Below are positions 11,601 to 26,206 of a stretch of 64,000 nucleotides of DNA, piece by piece. Position numbers and translations under genes: made by a program. The notes below the pieces were generated by a model. The model ran no database searches and was not told where the DNA came from. It worked only from the letters and a program-made list of their open reading frames with translations. The stretch's first letter is position 1. Each line of letters opens with the position of its first letter. The DNA is from Augochlora pura (taxonomy: Eukaryota; Arthropoda; Insecta; Hymenoptera; Halictidae): assembly GCF_028453695.1 (NCBI RefSeq), contig NC_135772.1, positions 13,888,001 to 13,952,000 on the forward strand, written 5' to 3'.

Positions 11601-14269
11601 ATGGAAAAGAAATAATCTTACAAAAATTCAAACTTTGTACGTGGTACTCTTGAGTACTAATTCCTAACTCAAACGTTTAATATTCATTACTGAAGTCTTC
11701 AATGCCAAAGTCAAAGCGATCGTTGAAAGTTTAAACTTTGAGCAATTTGCTTAAGTAAATATAGTAACGCACTTTAGTTTTTTCATAAAAATTACAAGCA
11801 ACGTGCACATGAGTAAATGAATTTTTTAAATTATTTTTATTAGAAATATTTTTGGAATTATAGTAGCCGGTAATTGTAAAAGAAGGGATCTGAAATGGAA
11901 TATTTTCATCCCTTTCTATTTCCATTGTGTGAATTCATCTTGATTCTTCAACAACAAATAATTTGTTTAACAGTTTCAAAGAAAATAGAAAATTTTATTT
12001 TAAGTAGAACTAATCTACAAACTATTTAAAAGTTAATGGGACAATTTTACGCAAAAATACAAGAACATTTCTTTTGCTGCTTTTTCTGTGAATAAGAATT
12101 TAATTGCAGACTGTCATTTTCTACATAAAAAAATAAGTCGTAAACGTGCTACTAAACTTTATGTCTAAAACTTAACTTTTTATAGATTTAAGGTTATTAT
12201 GTGTATGCGCCTTTTAGTCATTTCCTAAAATATATTATACACGCTTTGAATGTGCTTAGTAGCAATTCATAGATATATTTTACATTCCATTCTATAATAT
12301 ACATTGATACATTTGTGTTGAATCCACATACGTTATTTAAATAAAAATTAATTCGTTTTCTGTTACTACGTACCGTAAAATATAGATTAGATGATGTATA
12401 TGATTATATAATATGATGTGTATGCAGTTTTCATTAATTTATGATAGAAAAGGCCAGGTGAAATTGAAAACGTTAAAAACATTAGTATTATTAAAGATGA
12501 ATGTGTTATCGTTACATCTGATTTATAATGTTTGGATCAATAGAATTACCAGAAGACACGCACAATGCGACGTGCAATAACGATTTCGATCATTTCATTC
12601 ATTGTCAGTAAAAAATTGTTTAGCTATTATTCACGCGTGCTACTTGAACTACGTAATGAATATGCAAACTGAAAGTCTTCGTACATACGTTACTGCGGCC
12701 ACCATTTTCCGTATACGTTATGTCACCGCTTCTCAATTTACATAAACAAATTCTGTTGTGTTCAATATGGCGTGGTGAGGACTCCAATATCTTGTATCGG
12801 CTGATTAGAATGGTATAGAACTATCATCGACGAGGCCGTTGCGCTATTAACTTATGGTCGAAACAAAAACCACAGAGCCAAATATTATATTAAACCGTAA
12901 ACGACATCTATTTTCTATCTTATTACTTTTTTAAAAGTTGTAACAGATTAATTGAATATTTTGGATAGTTTTTGTATAAGTAGATGTTGCATTTAGTTTT
13001 GTTGTATGTAATAATGTACGTAAAATTAATTTGCTTTTCTTAGACGAAATATAAGATGTTTCGTCGTCACGGCTGCATTCAGAATGGATCTTGTTAATTT
13101 TGCCGTGTAAGAAGGTATCGCGAAAAATGATAAAAACAGGTGTCGCATTGCTAAAAAAGTTTCGCAACACACGAGATTCGCGGTAGAGACCGAGCGATCA
13201 TCTGAAATAACGTATTATAATGTGAGAAGCGTGCGGACAAAATTTTTAATGTAATTACCGATCAATTGCTCCAATAACTAATGTCAAGTGGATAAATTCG
13301 TTGATGAAAGGTTATCTCGTTGCGACATCTAAGATTCGAATTTTTTAATTTTGCAACGATTAAACGATCTCACGAGAGGAGTCGTGTCTATCAGTATCAC
13401 GCGATGATGATCGCGCCACTGTCCGTGAACTTTCCTCTCGCTGTAAAAAAACCTCAAATTAAGAGATACCATTGAAACTGTCCGATGACGTTAACGGATT
13501 AGGAAAAGCTGGGCATCGTGTATTAATAAATGCTAATGTATATGTTACAATGTATCATTGATTATAGTCGGCCGATTTCTCACTATCCTTGGGTCAAACC
13601 GGTCACGGATCGTATGTTTTCTATTACGTTTTAATTTATACGTATCACCTCGGAAAGAAACGCAAATTCTTCGGATTATTCAACGAGTAGGTATATTTTT
13701 TTGTCTAATATTCAGATTCCGTTTGACGTCTGTTCTTGAGTGCAATAATTGAACATTTAGATCGTGAAACAAAGCAAAGGTGAATCGTTTTTATTTTTAA
13801 GTCGTACAAATGATTCATGTGTTACCTTTTTAAAAAAAAAAAAACCGATAACACGGAAACTAGCAGGGACAGTAATTAATTTTGCAATAAAAAATCATGT
13901 CACATGAATTATGAAAACTTTCTTTTCTTCTCTATGTGTTTTCATCTGGTTTTAGTTCAGCAAAGTTATAGTCCACAAGTACTACGGCCATTAATTAATA
14001 CTTACGCTACTATATTTTACGGAAGGTCTCATAACCACTTACATACATTTATTTTGATATTACGTACACGTAATTGTTGAAAAACGATCGAATTCAAATG
14101 TCCCTGGTCTGCGTATAGATAAGAAAGAGAACGAAATTATAATTTTAATTTCACTAGACTGAATACTTACGTGTGTGTGTAGTTACGTCACCAGACTTTA
14201 CTTCAAAATTGAACAGCCTGTGAACAGTAAAATATTATATCACATAATTATATTATTTAATATTTGTTA
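8665..14269. other. Long non-coding region upstream of FASN
   Basis: AT-rich DNA without a recognisable gene. Short frames at 8449-8787 (minus), 10258-10524 (minus) and 11101-11292 (plus) lack protein-like composition, or start with non-ATG codons. CACGTG E-boxes occur at about 10371, 10522 and 11012. A 26-codon frame from ATG 9904 encodes a basic stretch followed by a hydrophobic segment. It could be a signal-anchor first exon, but no downstream exon was found. Confidence 0.4.
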
Positions 14270-14603
14270 TCTATTATATAAAAATAAGTCGAGTTTTCCC
14301 TCCTGACGCTATAACTCCAGAACGCACGAACCGATTTCCACGGTTTTGCATTCGTTGGAAAGGTCTCGGGCTCCGTGAGGTTTATAGCAACCAAAATTCT
14401 GGAAAAATTTCAACAGAAAAGCAGGAAAACAGGGAAAATCATTTTTCACATACAGCGCCATCTCTGATACATAGCATGTACTACAAACCAATATGGTTTA
14501 TAAAACAAAAAAAATAACTTTTCTTCATCTTTTAATCCCCAAACGAAATATTACAAAAAACGAAACCATCTGGTGGCGAAACGAAGTTCGCCCGGTTTGC
14601 TAG
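14270..14603 (+). mobile_element. Non-autonomous Helitron-like element
   Basis: A 334-bp segment with the end structure of Helitrons. It begins with TC directly after an A and ends with CTAG directly before a T, as expected for insertion between A and T without target duplication. A hairpin, GGCGAA-ACGAAG-TTCGCC at 14575-14592, lies 7 nt before the terminal CTAG. The 5' part (TATATAAAAATAAG, then a CTCC.GAACG..CGAACCGATTT block) resembles what I know of insect Helitron 5' ends. It is more GC-rich than its flanks and has no Rep/helicase coding. Boundaries come from motifs, not from an alignment of copies. Confidence 0.72.
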
Positions 14604-16599
14604 TATCTAATATTATTATTAGGAAAAAAGTTATTTGGCTTGTATACTTTATAAATGGTATGGAAAGTTTTGATTTTACATAAAGATTATGTCTGATTAC
14701 ATCTACTGATTACATGATCTACTGATTACATTGTTCATCATTAATTTTTTGTTTCGCTCACCGATTCTTATTAATCTTAACCTATTTAAAGATTTAACTA
14801 TCTAGTTAACTAGTCAATAAATAATGGTACAAATTTTTTTAAATCAGAGAAATAATATTTTTTCTTTACTTTGAACGTTTAGATTTGATTTTAAAAAGAA
14901 GTCAAATTATCAATTTGTTGACTGGCATCAAACGGCATCACGGCTTTTTTACATATTCTTCGAACATGTTATGTTTCGAAAAATCTACAGAATCGTTGGA
15001 CGTAAATTTTACAATAAAGCAGAAATGATTCTGAAATTTTTAAATTTAATTTTTTGTCGAAAGTTAAATGTCCGATAATCTCAAACAATTTTGAGTTTCG
15101 TGTTCAGCATATTAAAAGTATCGCTTAATGGTTATTGAAAGGTAAACAAAATTGAACTGTGCTTGACAAAGTTATATGAATTACAGACAAGTTTACACCT
15201 TTTGCCTGAACCTCTGACAGTAATGGAAAGAAAACAATCATGCTGATTCATTTTTGATAGAATTCATTTGTTTCAACGAAAACGCTGATCATTTAATCGA
15301 GACGTCTCATATACTTTTCCATACGAGTAGTCTTTTATCTGAAAGCATTTCGCCAGTGTTTGGAAATTATTGACTGATTGTAATAGATGAACAATGAGGA
15401 AGTGCACAATGCAAAATTACGTACTGATTAAAATCTTACCTTAATCAAATGCTAATTAAAAATTTTATTTTATATTCATCAAATAATATTACATTTATAA
15501 CTACTTATTTTTAATTGATTACATTCTTACTCATTTATTTCCTTTCTGTATCAGTTTCCTCTTATAAATAACAAATATCAAAATTTTACGTTTAATTCTA
15601 CCAATGTGATGGACAGAAAAATGTTATTATTTCAGAGATTTACTATAATATTACCTGCAACAGAAAATAGATACTCGTCATGTAATCAATTGAAACTGTT
15701 AATAGATAGTGTTTAATGGCAAAATTGTAGGCATTATGACATACGAAGGGTGAGACTAACGATTCTTAAATTATTTTAATCACAATGTTTACGACTATTA
15801 GAAAAAAATTAGAGATAAAATGCCCTAAACTATAAACTATTAAACTATATTCTGTATTCACTGCATCACATAATTTTATTAATTAAGTGTCTATTATCTA
15901 AACATTTTTTCATTTATTTATATGCGAACGAAATTGTTTACTTAGAATCGTATCTTTTCCAGGTTCAGCAGACTATTTTATTTTTGATAACGGTATCCGT
16001 TGACAGCGTTAATGGAACACTTTCCGTAGCAAGAGTATCATATTAATTTCGATCAATTATAAACATGCTATCTTAGGTCAATTACATAACATCTGGTGAT
16101 ATTAATCAGTTTCGCTAACCGAATTGAATTGGCATTACACTTTTGAAGTAGATATGTAGTTAGGTAGGTAAATCTGGTTCAAAATGATATTTTAATTATC
16201 TCAATACTACCAGTTAACATTATATTCCTAATTAATTAATTAAATATTATTCGCTAAGCTTTATTTACTATATTCCGTTTAGGAAATATTAATCATTAAA
16301 AATATTACATTAATAGAGTAATGGAAAGACATGAAAATGTAACGATAGCATGAAACTGTTTTGTTTTGGAACAAAGATTTTTACGAATCGTGAATCGATC
16401 GTTATTGCTAACCTACTTGGCCAATTCCCTAATGATTACATTTACTGTTTTGTAAATTTTTCTCACGTTCTGATTTCTACAACGTGATATGAAAATTAGT
16501 GGCTTATAATAATGTGTTTGAGGAAGAAAAAAGTAAGGAATACATGCGCTGCGTTGCATAATCATCTTGACGTTATTTGAAAAATAATTATTGCCCACG
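14604..16599. other. Non-coding AT-rich region
   Basis: No gene, RNA or repeat that I can support. Base composition is strongly AT-rich and short frames look random. Confidence 0.4.
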
Positions 16600-16840
16600 G
16601 GAAATATCGGTAAAAAACGTTGACGCTAATGCGGCACAGGTCAGGTAGGAAAATTCTCGCACGGTAGCGTGATCGAAGAAAATCATAACCGAATTCACTT
16701 TGTACGACAGCCGGTTCAATTCAAATCGCTCAATCAGTCGAGCAGAGGAGGCAGTTGCCGTCGGTAATCTAATACAATTACCGAGACATTTAAGGAGGCT
16801 AAATGGCCGCAGTAAGCATCACACACCGTCCGGTATCTAA
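16600..16840 (+). promoter_or_regulatory. Candidate proximal FASN promoter
   Basis: A GC-enriched island about 1 kb upstream of the FASN coding start. It holds an arthropod-type initiator TCAGTC at 16734-16739, then a purine-rich leader and a possible splice donor (GTAATC) after 16763. ATCACACACC near 16817 resembles, with mismatches, the sterol regulatory element ATCACCCCAC. A short non-coding exon here could splice to the acceptor at 17607-17608. This is inference only. Confidence 0.3.
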
Positions 16841-17608
16841 ATAAGATTTGCAATTGTAATTAACTGAGAAAAAAAACTTTACGTGGTTTATTTATTTATT
16901 ATGAAAATGCTATTTTTTTATCGTTTTAATCCGTTAATGTCAACATGAAAGATAATGTGTAAAAGAGAATTTATAGTGACTTTTAAAACTTTATTCATTT
17001 CTATAATGAGACTAGACCACCAGTTTTAAGAATGTATAGCATATGTGGATACAGAAATCGTGATAGAGAAGGAACTTTAAAAATATTTATTTGAACCTAT
17101 AATCATTGTATTACAATCACCAGGGCTGGTGCTAGAAAATAGAATTTCGAAAAATAGATTTTTCAAATAGTAAATGGATTATAAATATTTTTCTTATATA
17201 GAATAACAAGTAAACATTTTTTGAAATAAAAATTACATATAAATGTTACGTAGTTAAATATATTTGAATATGCTATTTCCGTATTTAGATATAATTTTAA
17301 GGGAAGCTTAATCTCAGACTTTAATTTATGCGCGCACGTAATTTAAAATCTGATATTAACCATAACGATGCAAATATAGACAAATACTAAATTATTTCAG
17401 ATATTCATTATAGAAAGAGCAATGATCATGCGCGGTGATCATCAGAATTTGGGAGAAATAGATTTTTGAAATAGTTTAATATTTCAAATATATTTAACTA
17501 TGCAACATTCACATGTAATGCACGCATAAATAGAAATTCAATCTTGCCATACCAGCAAAGCGATTTATTAATATCCATACAGTAACAAATACATATGAAT
17601 GTTTTCAG
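16841..17608. other. Probable 5' UTR intron of FASN
   Basis: AT-rich sequence ending in TTTTCAG at 17602-17608, a good acceptor for the exon that carries the FASN start codon. Otherwise featureless. Confidence 0.4.
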
Positions 17609-17693
17609 CTTACTGTCCACTAGGCTCCCGCGGCTGATACATTCTGCAAACACGACTGTTTAGACGAATTGTCATAACAACTTACCAGTCAAA

Positions 17694-20600
17694 ATGCCGG
17701 CCCAATTTGAAAGCGCAAACAGCCCCATCGCTAGGGAACCAGTGAATGGTAACTCACAACTCCTCAAGGATGACATCGTCATCAGCGGTTTTTCAGGTAA
17801 CGAATAATTTCTTTCCTTTGATCGCGTGAAGAAAGAAATCGAACATGGAACGTAAGATCTAACACATTCGTTATTTTTTTCAGGCCGTTTTCCAGAGTCT
17901 GATAACCCAGAGGAGTTAAAAGCAAATTTATTCGAGGGTATTGATATGATCACCGACGATGAACGTCGATGGACAGCCGGTATTTATGGTTTACCAAAAA
18001 GAACAGGAAAATTAAAGGATATCAAACACTTTGATGCCACCTTTTTTGGTGTCCACGCCAAACAAGCACATTTGATGGATCCACAACTTCGATTGCTCCT
18101 GGAAACAACGTACGAGGCCATTGTCGATGCTGGTATTAATCCACAAGAGATTAGAGGCTCGAAGACTGGCGTTTTCGTCGGTGTTTCTGCCTCCGAGACG
18201 AACGAGATGTGGACGAAAGATCCAGAAGCAATTAATGGTGCGATCTACTAAACTTTTTCTATAGCGTAAAAAAGTGCATAATTTATTAAATTATGTACAT
18301 GATGAATCAGGTGATGTCGTACTATCTCGATTAGACGTGTCATTGTAAGAAAACATTAAATTACCGGAATTTGACCTTAAATGGTTACACTTGACATACA
18401 ATCCTCATACAAATTCAACAATTATTTTGTTTTCATTATATATTTACTTTACTATCTATTTTCACAGGGTACGGTTTGACCGGATGCTGCAGAGCCATGT
18501 TCCCTAACAGGGTGTCTTTCGCTTTTGATTTTAATGGGCCAAGTTACGCGATAGACACAGCTTGTTCGTCGGCATTGTACGGTATGCATCAAGCAATTAG
18601 CGCGATGCGCGCAGGAGAGTGTGATGCAGCTATCGTAGCTGGGTGCAGTCTTTTGTTGAAGCCCACGTCATCTCTCGAATTTCATAGATTAAGCATGTTG
18701 TCAGCAGACGGCGCATGCAAAGCATTTGATGCCGATGGAAAGGGTTATGTCAGATCTGAGACTATCGGTGTCTTGTTTTTACAAAAGTTGAAGGACGCAC
18801 GAAGAGTTTACGCCACCGTTATACATTCCAAGACTAACACAGATGGCAACAAAGTTGAGGGAATCACGTTCCCCAACGGGCAGATGCAAAATAAGATGAT
18901 GCGTGAGGTATACGCGGAAGCTGGTGTGAATCCAGCAGATGTTGTGTATGTGGAAGCACACGGAACTGGCACAAAGGTCGGCGATCCTCAAGAAATCAAC
19001 TCTATCGCTAATTTGTTCTGTAAAGGAAGGAAAACTCCTCTTCTCATTGGTTCAGTAAAATCGAATTTAGGTCATGCGGAACCGGCCAGTGGAATGTGTT
19101 CTATGGCGAAAATGTTAATCGCTATGGAAGCGGGAGTGATACCGGGTAATCTTCATTTCAAAAATCCAAACAAGGATATACCTGCACTGCACGATGGTAG
19201 CATTCAAGTTGTAGATAAAAATATGCCATGGAAGGGTGGTTTAGTTGCTGTAAATTCCTTCGGTTTTGGCGGAGCTAACGCACACGTACTTCTTCGTAGT
19301 AATCCGAAACCAAAGCTATCTCCAGTTTTAGATAGTAAAATACCCAAACTAATCACTGTATCTGGCCGGACAGAGGAGGCTGTACAGGTTCTTCTAGACA
19401 AAGCCAAAGAATATAAGAAGGACGATGAGTTTACTGCTCTTCTTCATGATACTTACGCGATGAACATACCTGGTCATCTTTACCGGGGTTATTCCGTATT
19501 GGGAACTGCTGGAGCTGAAGAAACCAATCAAATAAATGGTTCAGAAAAACGTCCTGTTTGGTTTGTATTTTCTGGTATGGGTTCACAATGGGCAGGCATG
19601 GGTAAGGACTTGCTTTGCATTGAACCATTCAAGCGAAGCTTGCTTCGTTGCGCCGATGCTCTGAAACCCGAAGGGATTGATCTGATGGACGTCATTCTGA
19701 ATTCAACAGCCGAATCTTTTGTTGAAAATGTTGTCCACTGCTTCATATCGATAGCAGCTATTCAAGTTGCCCTTGTAGACCTCTTGGCATACTTGGGCAT
19801 TCATCCAGACGGTATCATTGGGCACTCGGTCGGTGAACTGGGATGCGCATACGCTGATGGTACTTTCACACCGGAACAAACGATTTTGGCTGCCTACTGG
19901 CGAGGAAGGTCCATTCTGGATTCAAAATTGCCAGCAGGAGCTATGGCTGCTGTAGGAATTAGTTGGGAAGAGGCTAAAAAACGATGTCCACCGGATGTGT
20001 ATCCAGCTTGTAACAACTCTAGTGATTCTACAACCATTTCCGGAGCACTTCCTGCTATGAAAAAGTTTGTGGAAGAATTAAAGAAGGAAGACATTTTTGT
20101 ACGATTGGTAGACAGCAGTGGTGTTGCGTTCCACAGCAAATACATGGCTGCCGCTGGCCAGAATTTGCGCTCGGCTTTGGAAAGGATTATTCCTAATCCC
20201 AAACCGCGTTCTTCTAAGTGGATCTCTACGTCCATACCTGATGGAGGTTGGGACAGCCCACTAGCACAATTTAGTTCGGCAGCTTACCACGTGAACAACT
20301 TGTTGTCGCCTGTACTGTTTAAGCAAGGATTGACTCATGTACCCGAAAATGCAATTGCGATAGAAATTGCACCGCACTGTTTGTTACAGGCAATTTTACG
20401 CAGGTCGCTTGGGAAAAATGTGACCAACATTGGCTTGCATAAACGTGACCACAAGGATAATTTATTCTTTTTGCTCGAAAACTTAGGAAAATTGTACGTG
20501 GCTGGTGCACAGCCCAAGATATCTAAACTGTACCCCCCCATTAGTTATCCTGTTGGCCGTGGAACACCAATGCTGAACTCCCTGATTAAATGGGATCACT

Positions 20601-23600
20601 CCACTGAATGGATGGTAGCCGATTTCTGTAAGGCCGATGGTCTTTCCGGCGAAAGCGTGATTGAATTCGACCTGTCCAAGGAATCAGACGCTTACATAGC
20701 TGGGCATACGATTGACGGAAGAGTTCTTTTCCCAGCTACAGGTTACTTGGTACTCGCATGGAGAACGTACGCAAAATTACGCAACGTTGACTTCGAGAAA
20801 TTGCCAGTTGTGTTTGAAAACGTAAAACTCTTGCGTGCTACTATCATGCCTAAAGAAGGATCAGTTAAATTCTTTATTAATATATTCATGGGAACCAATG
20901 AATTCGAGATCTGTGAAAATGGGTCCGTGGTAGTAACTGGGAAGATATCTGTACCGGAGAATACAGAGAAAATGCTGTTGAATCTTCCCACGCCAGATGT
21001 ACGAAATGATCCTGAATTGTTGGAGTTGGATACCAAAGATGTTTACAAGGAGCTTAGATTGCGAGGATATGAATATACTGGAAAGTTCCAGGGTATAAAA
21101 TCTGCTAGCAATCGCGGTGGCAATGGAAAACTTCTATGGACCAATTGGATATCATTCATGGATACCATGCTTCAGATTACCATCCTACAAAAAGATACCA
21201 GATCCTTGCATTTACCAACTCGTATACAGTATGTTGCTGTTAATCCTGTCGTCCATATGGAATTAGTGAATAATCTGAAAGAAGACGAGACTCTTCCAGT
21301 CCATTGTTACAAGAATATTGATGTTGTGAAATCTGGCGGTGTTGAAATCAGAAAGATGAAAGCATCTTTAGCCCCAAGAAGACAGCAATCTCAAATTCCT
21401 CCCAAGTATGAAAAATATACATTCATACCTTACGTTAACCCGAAACCAACGGTGGATGACCCTGAAAAGGCTAAAGTGAACGCCCTTACTGTCTTATTGC
21501 AAATTGTTCGTGAAAACTTGGCAGCATTGAAGATGAAAGCTGTGGAAGTAGCTGACGACCGTCCTGCAGATGCTCTTTTTGTAAACACTATATTGGACAT
21601 TCTGTACAGCGAACCCAGTGTCACTGTAAGTAAAATTAAATATAAAAATTCAAAAATATAAGCATAAATATTCAAATATAAAATTTTTTAAATTGCATAA
21701 AAATCCATATTTGAGCTGGAAGTATTAAACTATCTCTCACGAATTATTTTCGTTCTAGGTTGACTACCAGGTCGTTGCAGCCAACACAGAACAATATGCT
21801 ACCTTAAACGTGGAGAATGTAAAAGTTGTCCACAAGGATGTAAATGCCACAACCGTGGGACAAGATTTACATTTTGTTGTGGCTACGAATATATTGTCCA
21901 AAAATGCCGAATCCGCATTGAAAAATCTGACCAATAGTTTGAAGGCAGGAGGCTTCGTGCTGCTCGAAGAATCCAGTTTGGTTAATTTGAACAGCCTGAA
22001 GACCGCCAATCTGACACATGTAGCTAAACAGGTTACCCATGGAAAGTCATATATTTTACTGAAGAAAACGGAACAGTTGGCAGAACCGATGATCGTCCAA
22101 ATAACAGAGAAAAATTTCCAATGGGTGGAAAATCTGAAAGCAGCCATGAAGAAAGCTGCAACGGAGCAGCAACAAATTCTTGTAGTTAATCAAGGCGAAG
22201 AGCTGTTTGGTACGTATGAAAACATACAGTAACATGTGCCCAAAGTTGTGAACTATCGTTGACAAAATATTGTATGTAATAACATTATTTACATTATTCA
22301 GGTATGGTTGGACTTATGAATTGCATTCGCCGTGAGGAAGGTGGTACTAACGTGCGATATGTGTTTGTCCAAGACAAAACAGCACAAAAGTTCAATATCA
22401 AAGACAAATTCTATGCCGAGCAATTGAATAAACAATTGATGGCCAATGTATTGAAAGGAGGAAATTGGGGAAGCTATCGTCACTTAATCTTAGATCAGCA
22501 AACGGGAGCATCGTCTCTTCAAGTTGAACATGCATATATCAACGCTTTGTACAGAGGCGATTTGAGTAGTTTGCGATGGATTGAAAGTCCTTTGAGTTAT
22601 TACCAGCCGGAGAAATCCGTAGGAACAGAGCTTTTCCATGTTTACTACGCTCCATTAAACTTCAGAGATGTGATGTTAGCCACTGGAAAGTTGCCACCTG
22701 ATGCTCTACCCGGCAACTTAGCTAATCAAGATTGTATATTGGGTCTTGAATTCTCTGGACGTAATTCAAAGGGTGAACGAGTTATGGCAATGGTACCTGC
22801 ACGCGGTTTAGCAACCACTGTAGTAGCGGACTCTGGATTTTCATGGATTGTACCCAGCAAATGGACTCTGGAACAAGCTTCAACAATTCCAGTAGCTTAC
22901 GCCACCAGTTATTACGCTTTGTTTGTTCGCGGAGGTCTGAAACGTGGCGAAAGCGTCCTCATTCACGCTGGTAGCGGTGGTGTTGGTCAGGCTAGTATTT
23001 CCATAGCTCTACATGCAGGTTGCAAGGTGTTTACTACTGTTGGTACGCCTGAAAAGCGACAGTTCTTGAAGGACATGTTCCCGCAATTGACTGATAGAAA
23101 CATTGGCAATTCTCGAGATACTAGTTTCGAGCAATTAATATTAAACGAGACAAATGGTCGTGGTGTGGATGTAGTGCTCAATTCGTTGGCTGAGGAAAAG
23201 TTGCAGGCGAGTATCAGGTGTCTCGCAGAGGGTGGGCGATTCCTTGAGATTGGAAAATTCGATTTGTCCAATGATGCACCTTTAGGAATGTCGTTGTTCT
23301 TGAAGAACACCGCTTTCCACGGAATATTATTGGATGCCATCTGTGAAATTGATGGTCCCGAGAGAAAGGAAGTAGTCAGACTTGTAAAAGAAGGTATGGA
23401 AAATGGTGCTGTTCGTCCGTTACCAGCAACTGTTTTCTCAGAACAACAAATTGAACAGTCGTTCAGGTTTATGGCTACTGGTAAACACATAGGAAAAGTT
23501 GTGTTGAAAATTCGCGAAGAAGAGAAGGAGAAGGTTGTACCGCACCCAGCACCAAAAATTGTAGCAGCCATTCCACGCACATATATGAATCCAAACAAGT

Positions 23601-25734
23601 CTTACATACTGGTTGGCGGTCTTGGTGGATTCGGTGCAGAACTCGCTGAATGGATGATCAACCGCGGCGCGAAAAACTTAGTATTGACATCTCGATCTGG
23701 TATACGCAATGGTTTCCAGTCTCTGTGTGTTCGACGTTGGCGCGAATCTGGCGTGAATGTTTCAATCTCAACGGCTGACGCGACCACGATGGCCGGAGCA
23801 AAGAAGCTCATTGAAGATAGCAGCAAAATCGCCCCCGTTGGTGGTATATTCAATTTGGCGGCTGTTCTAGTCGACAACGTGCTCGAGAACCTCGACGAGA
23901 AAGATTTCGATAAAGTCGCGGCACCCAAAGTTTCTGCTACCAAATGTTTGGATGCAGTATCACGGAAGTTGTGTTCTCTGCTAGACTATTTCGTCGTCTT
24001 TTCCTCCGTTTCGTGTGGCAGGGGTAACATTGGCCAGACGAATTATGGTCTTGCAAACTCTGCCATGGAGAGAATAATAGAACAGAGACAGGCGAGCGGT
24101 CTTCCTGGTCTTGCTATTCAGTGGGGAGCTATTGGAGATGTGGGATTAATTTTAGGTATATTCATTTTCATTTTTTATACTTTGTACTCAGCGGCACATA
24201 AAGTACTGCGGTATTTTTGCATTAAGTTAGACCTGCTTGTGACATATTTCTTTACGTTTGGCCTCTTTTCTAGACTCTGTTGGTGGCGGTAACGATACGG
24301 AAATTGGTGGTACTATGCCGCAGCGTATTGGAAGTTGTTTAGAAACCATGGACGTCTTCCTACAGCAACCCCATCCTGTTCTGGCATCTATGTGCGTAGC
24401 GGATCAACGTAAGAGTCAAGACACCAGCAACAAAGTCAGCATTGTTCAGGCGGTTGCCAATATCTTGGGTATCAAAAAATTGGAAAGCATTAATTACACT
24501 GTTACTCTGGCCGATCTTGGAATGGATTCTTTAATGGGAACAGAAATCAAACAATCGTTAGAAAGAAACTACGATCTAGTTTTATCCGCACAGGATATTC
24601 GTAACTTGACGTTCGATAAATTGAGATCATTCGAGAGCGGAGCGGTTGACGTTGCAGATGAGGCACAAGGGGACGATGAAGAAACGCACTTCCTATACCA
24701 TGCTGATAGTACATATATTATCCCTATGGAATCCATTGTTCAACTGAAAACGAAGGGTTCGAAAGGAACACCTTTATTCTTTGTTCACGCTATCGAGGGA
24801 TTGATCGATCCTCTGAAGGGCGTGGCTAGTGAATTGAATCGCCCTGCTTGGGGCTTCCAATGCGTTCAAGATACTCCGTTGGAAACCATGGGCAAACTAG
24901 CAGAATTTTATATTCAGGAAATGAAGAAAATCCAGAAAAAGGGACCATATCATATTGTAGGCTATTCATTTGGAGCTTGTGTCGCCTTCGAAATGGCTCT
25001 GCAGTTGGAAGTTGCTGGTGAAAAAGTAGTCTTAACGCTACTAGACGGATCACCAGAATTCGTTAGATTGCATTGCGTTGAAATTGGAAAACATGCAAGT
25101 GCCTCAAAAACAGACATCATTGAGGACAATTGCAGGAAAACTTTGTCGTTCTTCATTAAACAGTTTAATGAAAAGATCCGTTTCATTGAGGTAACGTATT
25201 TCTGTCCCTTTATATTATGTGCTACCAGTTATTAATATTACCTTTGCCAACTACTGTGATTTATGCTATATTATTGGTTTTGATTTCTGCAGGCATATAA
25301 TATTTTGAAGGAAACACCTGATGACCAAGTGTTCGACAAAATGGTAGAGACGATAAATAACAAAGACTTGAACAAGGAAGAATTAATATGTGCTGGTATG
25401 TTGTTCCACAAAAAGCTGCAGGCAGCTTACTACTATGTCCCACATTGTAAATTTAACGGAGACATCACGTTAATACGAATTCAAGAGAATTTTATTCATT
25501 TGAAGAAGGATTATGGTCTATCAGAGGTAATTGTTACGTCTAAATATTTACTAAATTTTAATTCGCGGCAAACATTAATCATAAAATCGGGAACATGAAT
25601 AGAAACTGATCTTCTTAATTAAATGTATATAGATTTGTAACAAAGAGGTACACATCGAAGAATTGCCTGGAAACCACAGAACCTTGTTGACGGGAGATAA
25701 CGGCAAGGAAATAGCAAAGATGCTAGAAACGTAA
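17694..25734 (+). CDS. FASN: Fatty acid synthase, animal type I
   Basis: Cytosolic multifunctional enzyme making palmitate from acetyl- and malonyl-CoA with NADPH. Eight coding exons: 17694-17796, 17884-18237, 18468-21625, 21759-22209, 22302-24155, 24274-25190, 25293-25526 and 25633-25734, giving 2390 aa. Domains in order: ketosynthase (DTACSS, Cys near 185; EAHGTGT near 316; NLGHAEP near 353), malonyl/acetyl transferase (GHSVGE, Ser near 605), dehydratase (HTIDGRVLFP near 899; FMDTMLQ Asp), a methyltransferase-like remnant, enoyl reductase (GSGGVGQ near 1580), ketoreductase (GGLGGFG near 1793; catalytic Tyr in QTNYGLANS), acyl carrier protein (LGMDSL, Ser near 2058) and thioesterase (GYSFGA, Ser near 2204; His in GNHRTLL near 2372). 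Every catalytic motif looked for is present, so the enzyme should be active. The ATG context and N-terminus fit the family. Plus-strand AATAAA is at 26481-26486. Confidence 0.97.
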
Positions 25735-26174
25735 ACTTACATCTACTTATATGAAAACATCGGAGAGTTGAGGAACTCGCGAATCTTTATCAGTTTCGTA
25801 TAGATAAGTTGTAGAAAGTATCAATGTACAATAATATTGATAAAGCTCATCTTACAACTTAATTATTAATATTTAATAACTCTTAGATATTCTGTGTAAA
25901 GTTCCTTTTGTACAAATGTTTTTCCCTTGAGGTTTCCACTCGCATTGTTCATTCATCACTCGCATTAATTTATACACCGAATTTCTATGACAACAAGATT
26001 ACTTTAGCGGTACCTTTTTTGTTTCATTTGTAATATTTGTCAGGTAGTACGAACGGGTATTACTATAATTATTTAACGGATTATAAGTATAAATATTTAA
26101 GTACCTTTAAGGTCCATAGATTTTTATAATGGTTACTAGTGGACAAGTTACCATTGTTTAGACCTATGGCATAT

Positions 26175-26182
<8 letters not shown>

Positions 26183-26206
<24 letters not shown>
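26183..26206. repeat. (AT)n microsatellite
   Basis: Twelve AT dinucleotides in the FASN 3' UTR, preceded by a related imperfect run. Confidence 0.85.

Noticed and set aside
22987..23598. 203-codon minus-strand frame inside FASN
   Set aside because: Antisense shadow of the enoyl reductase coding region, which is fully explained on the plus strand.
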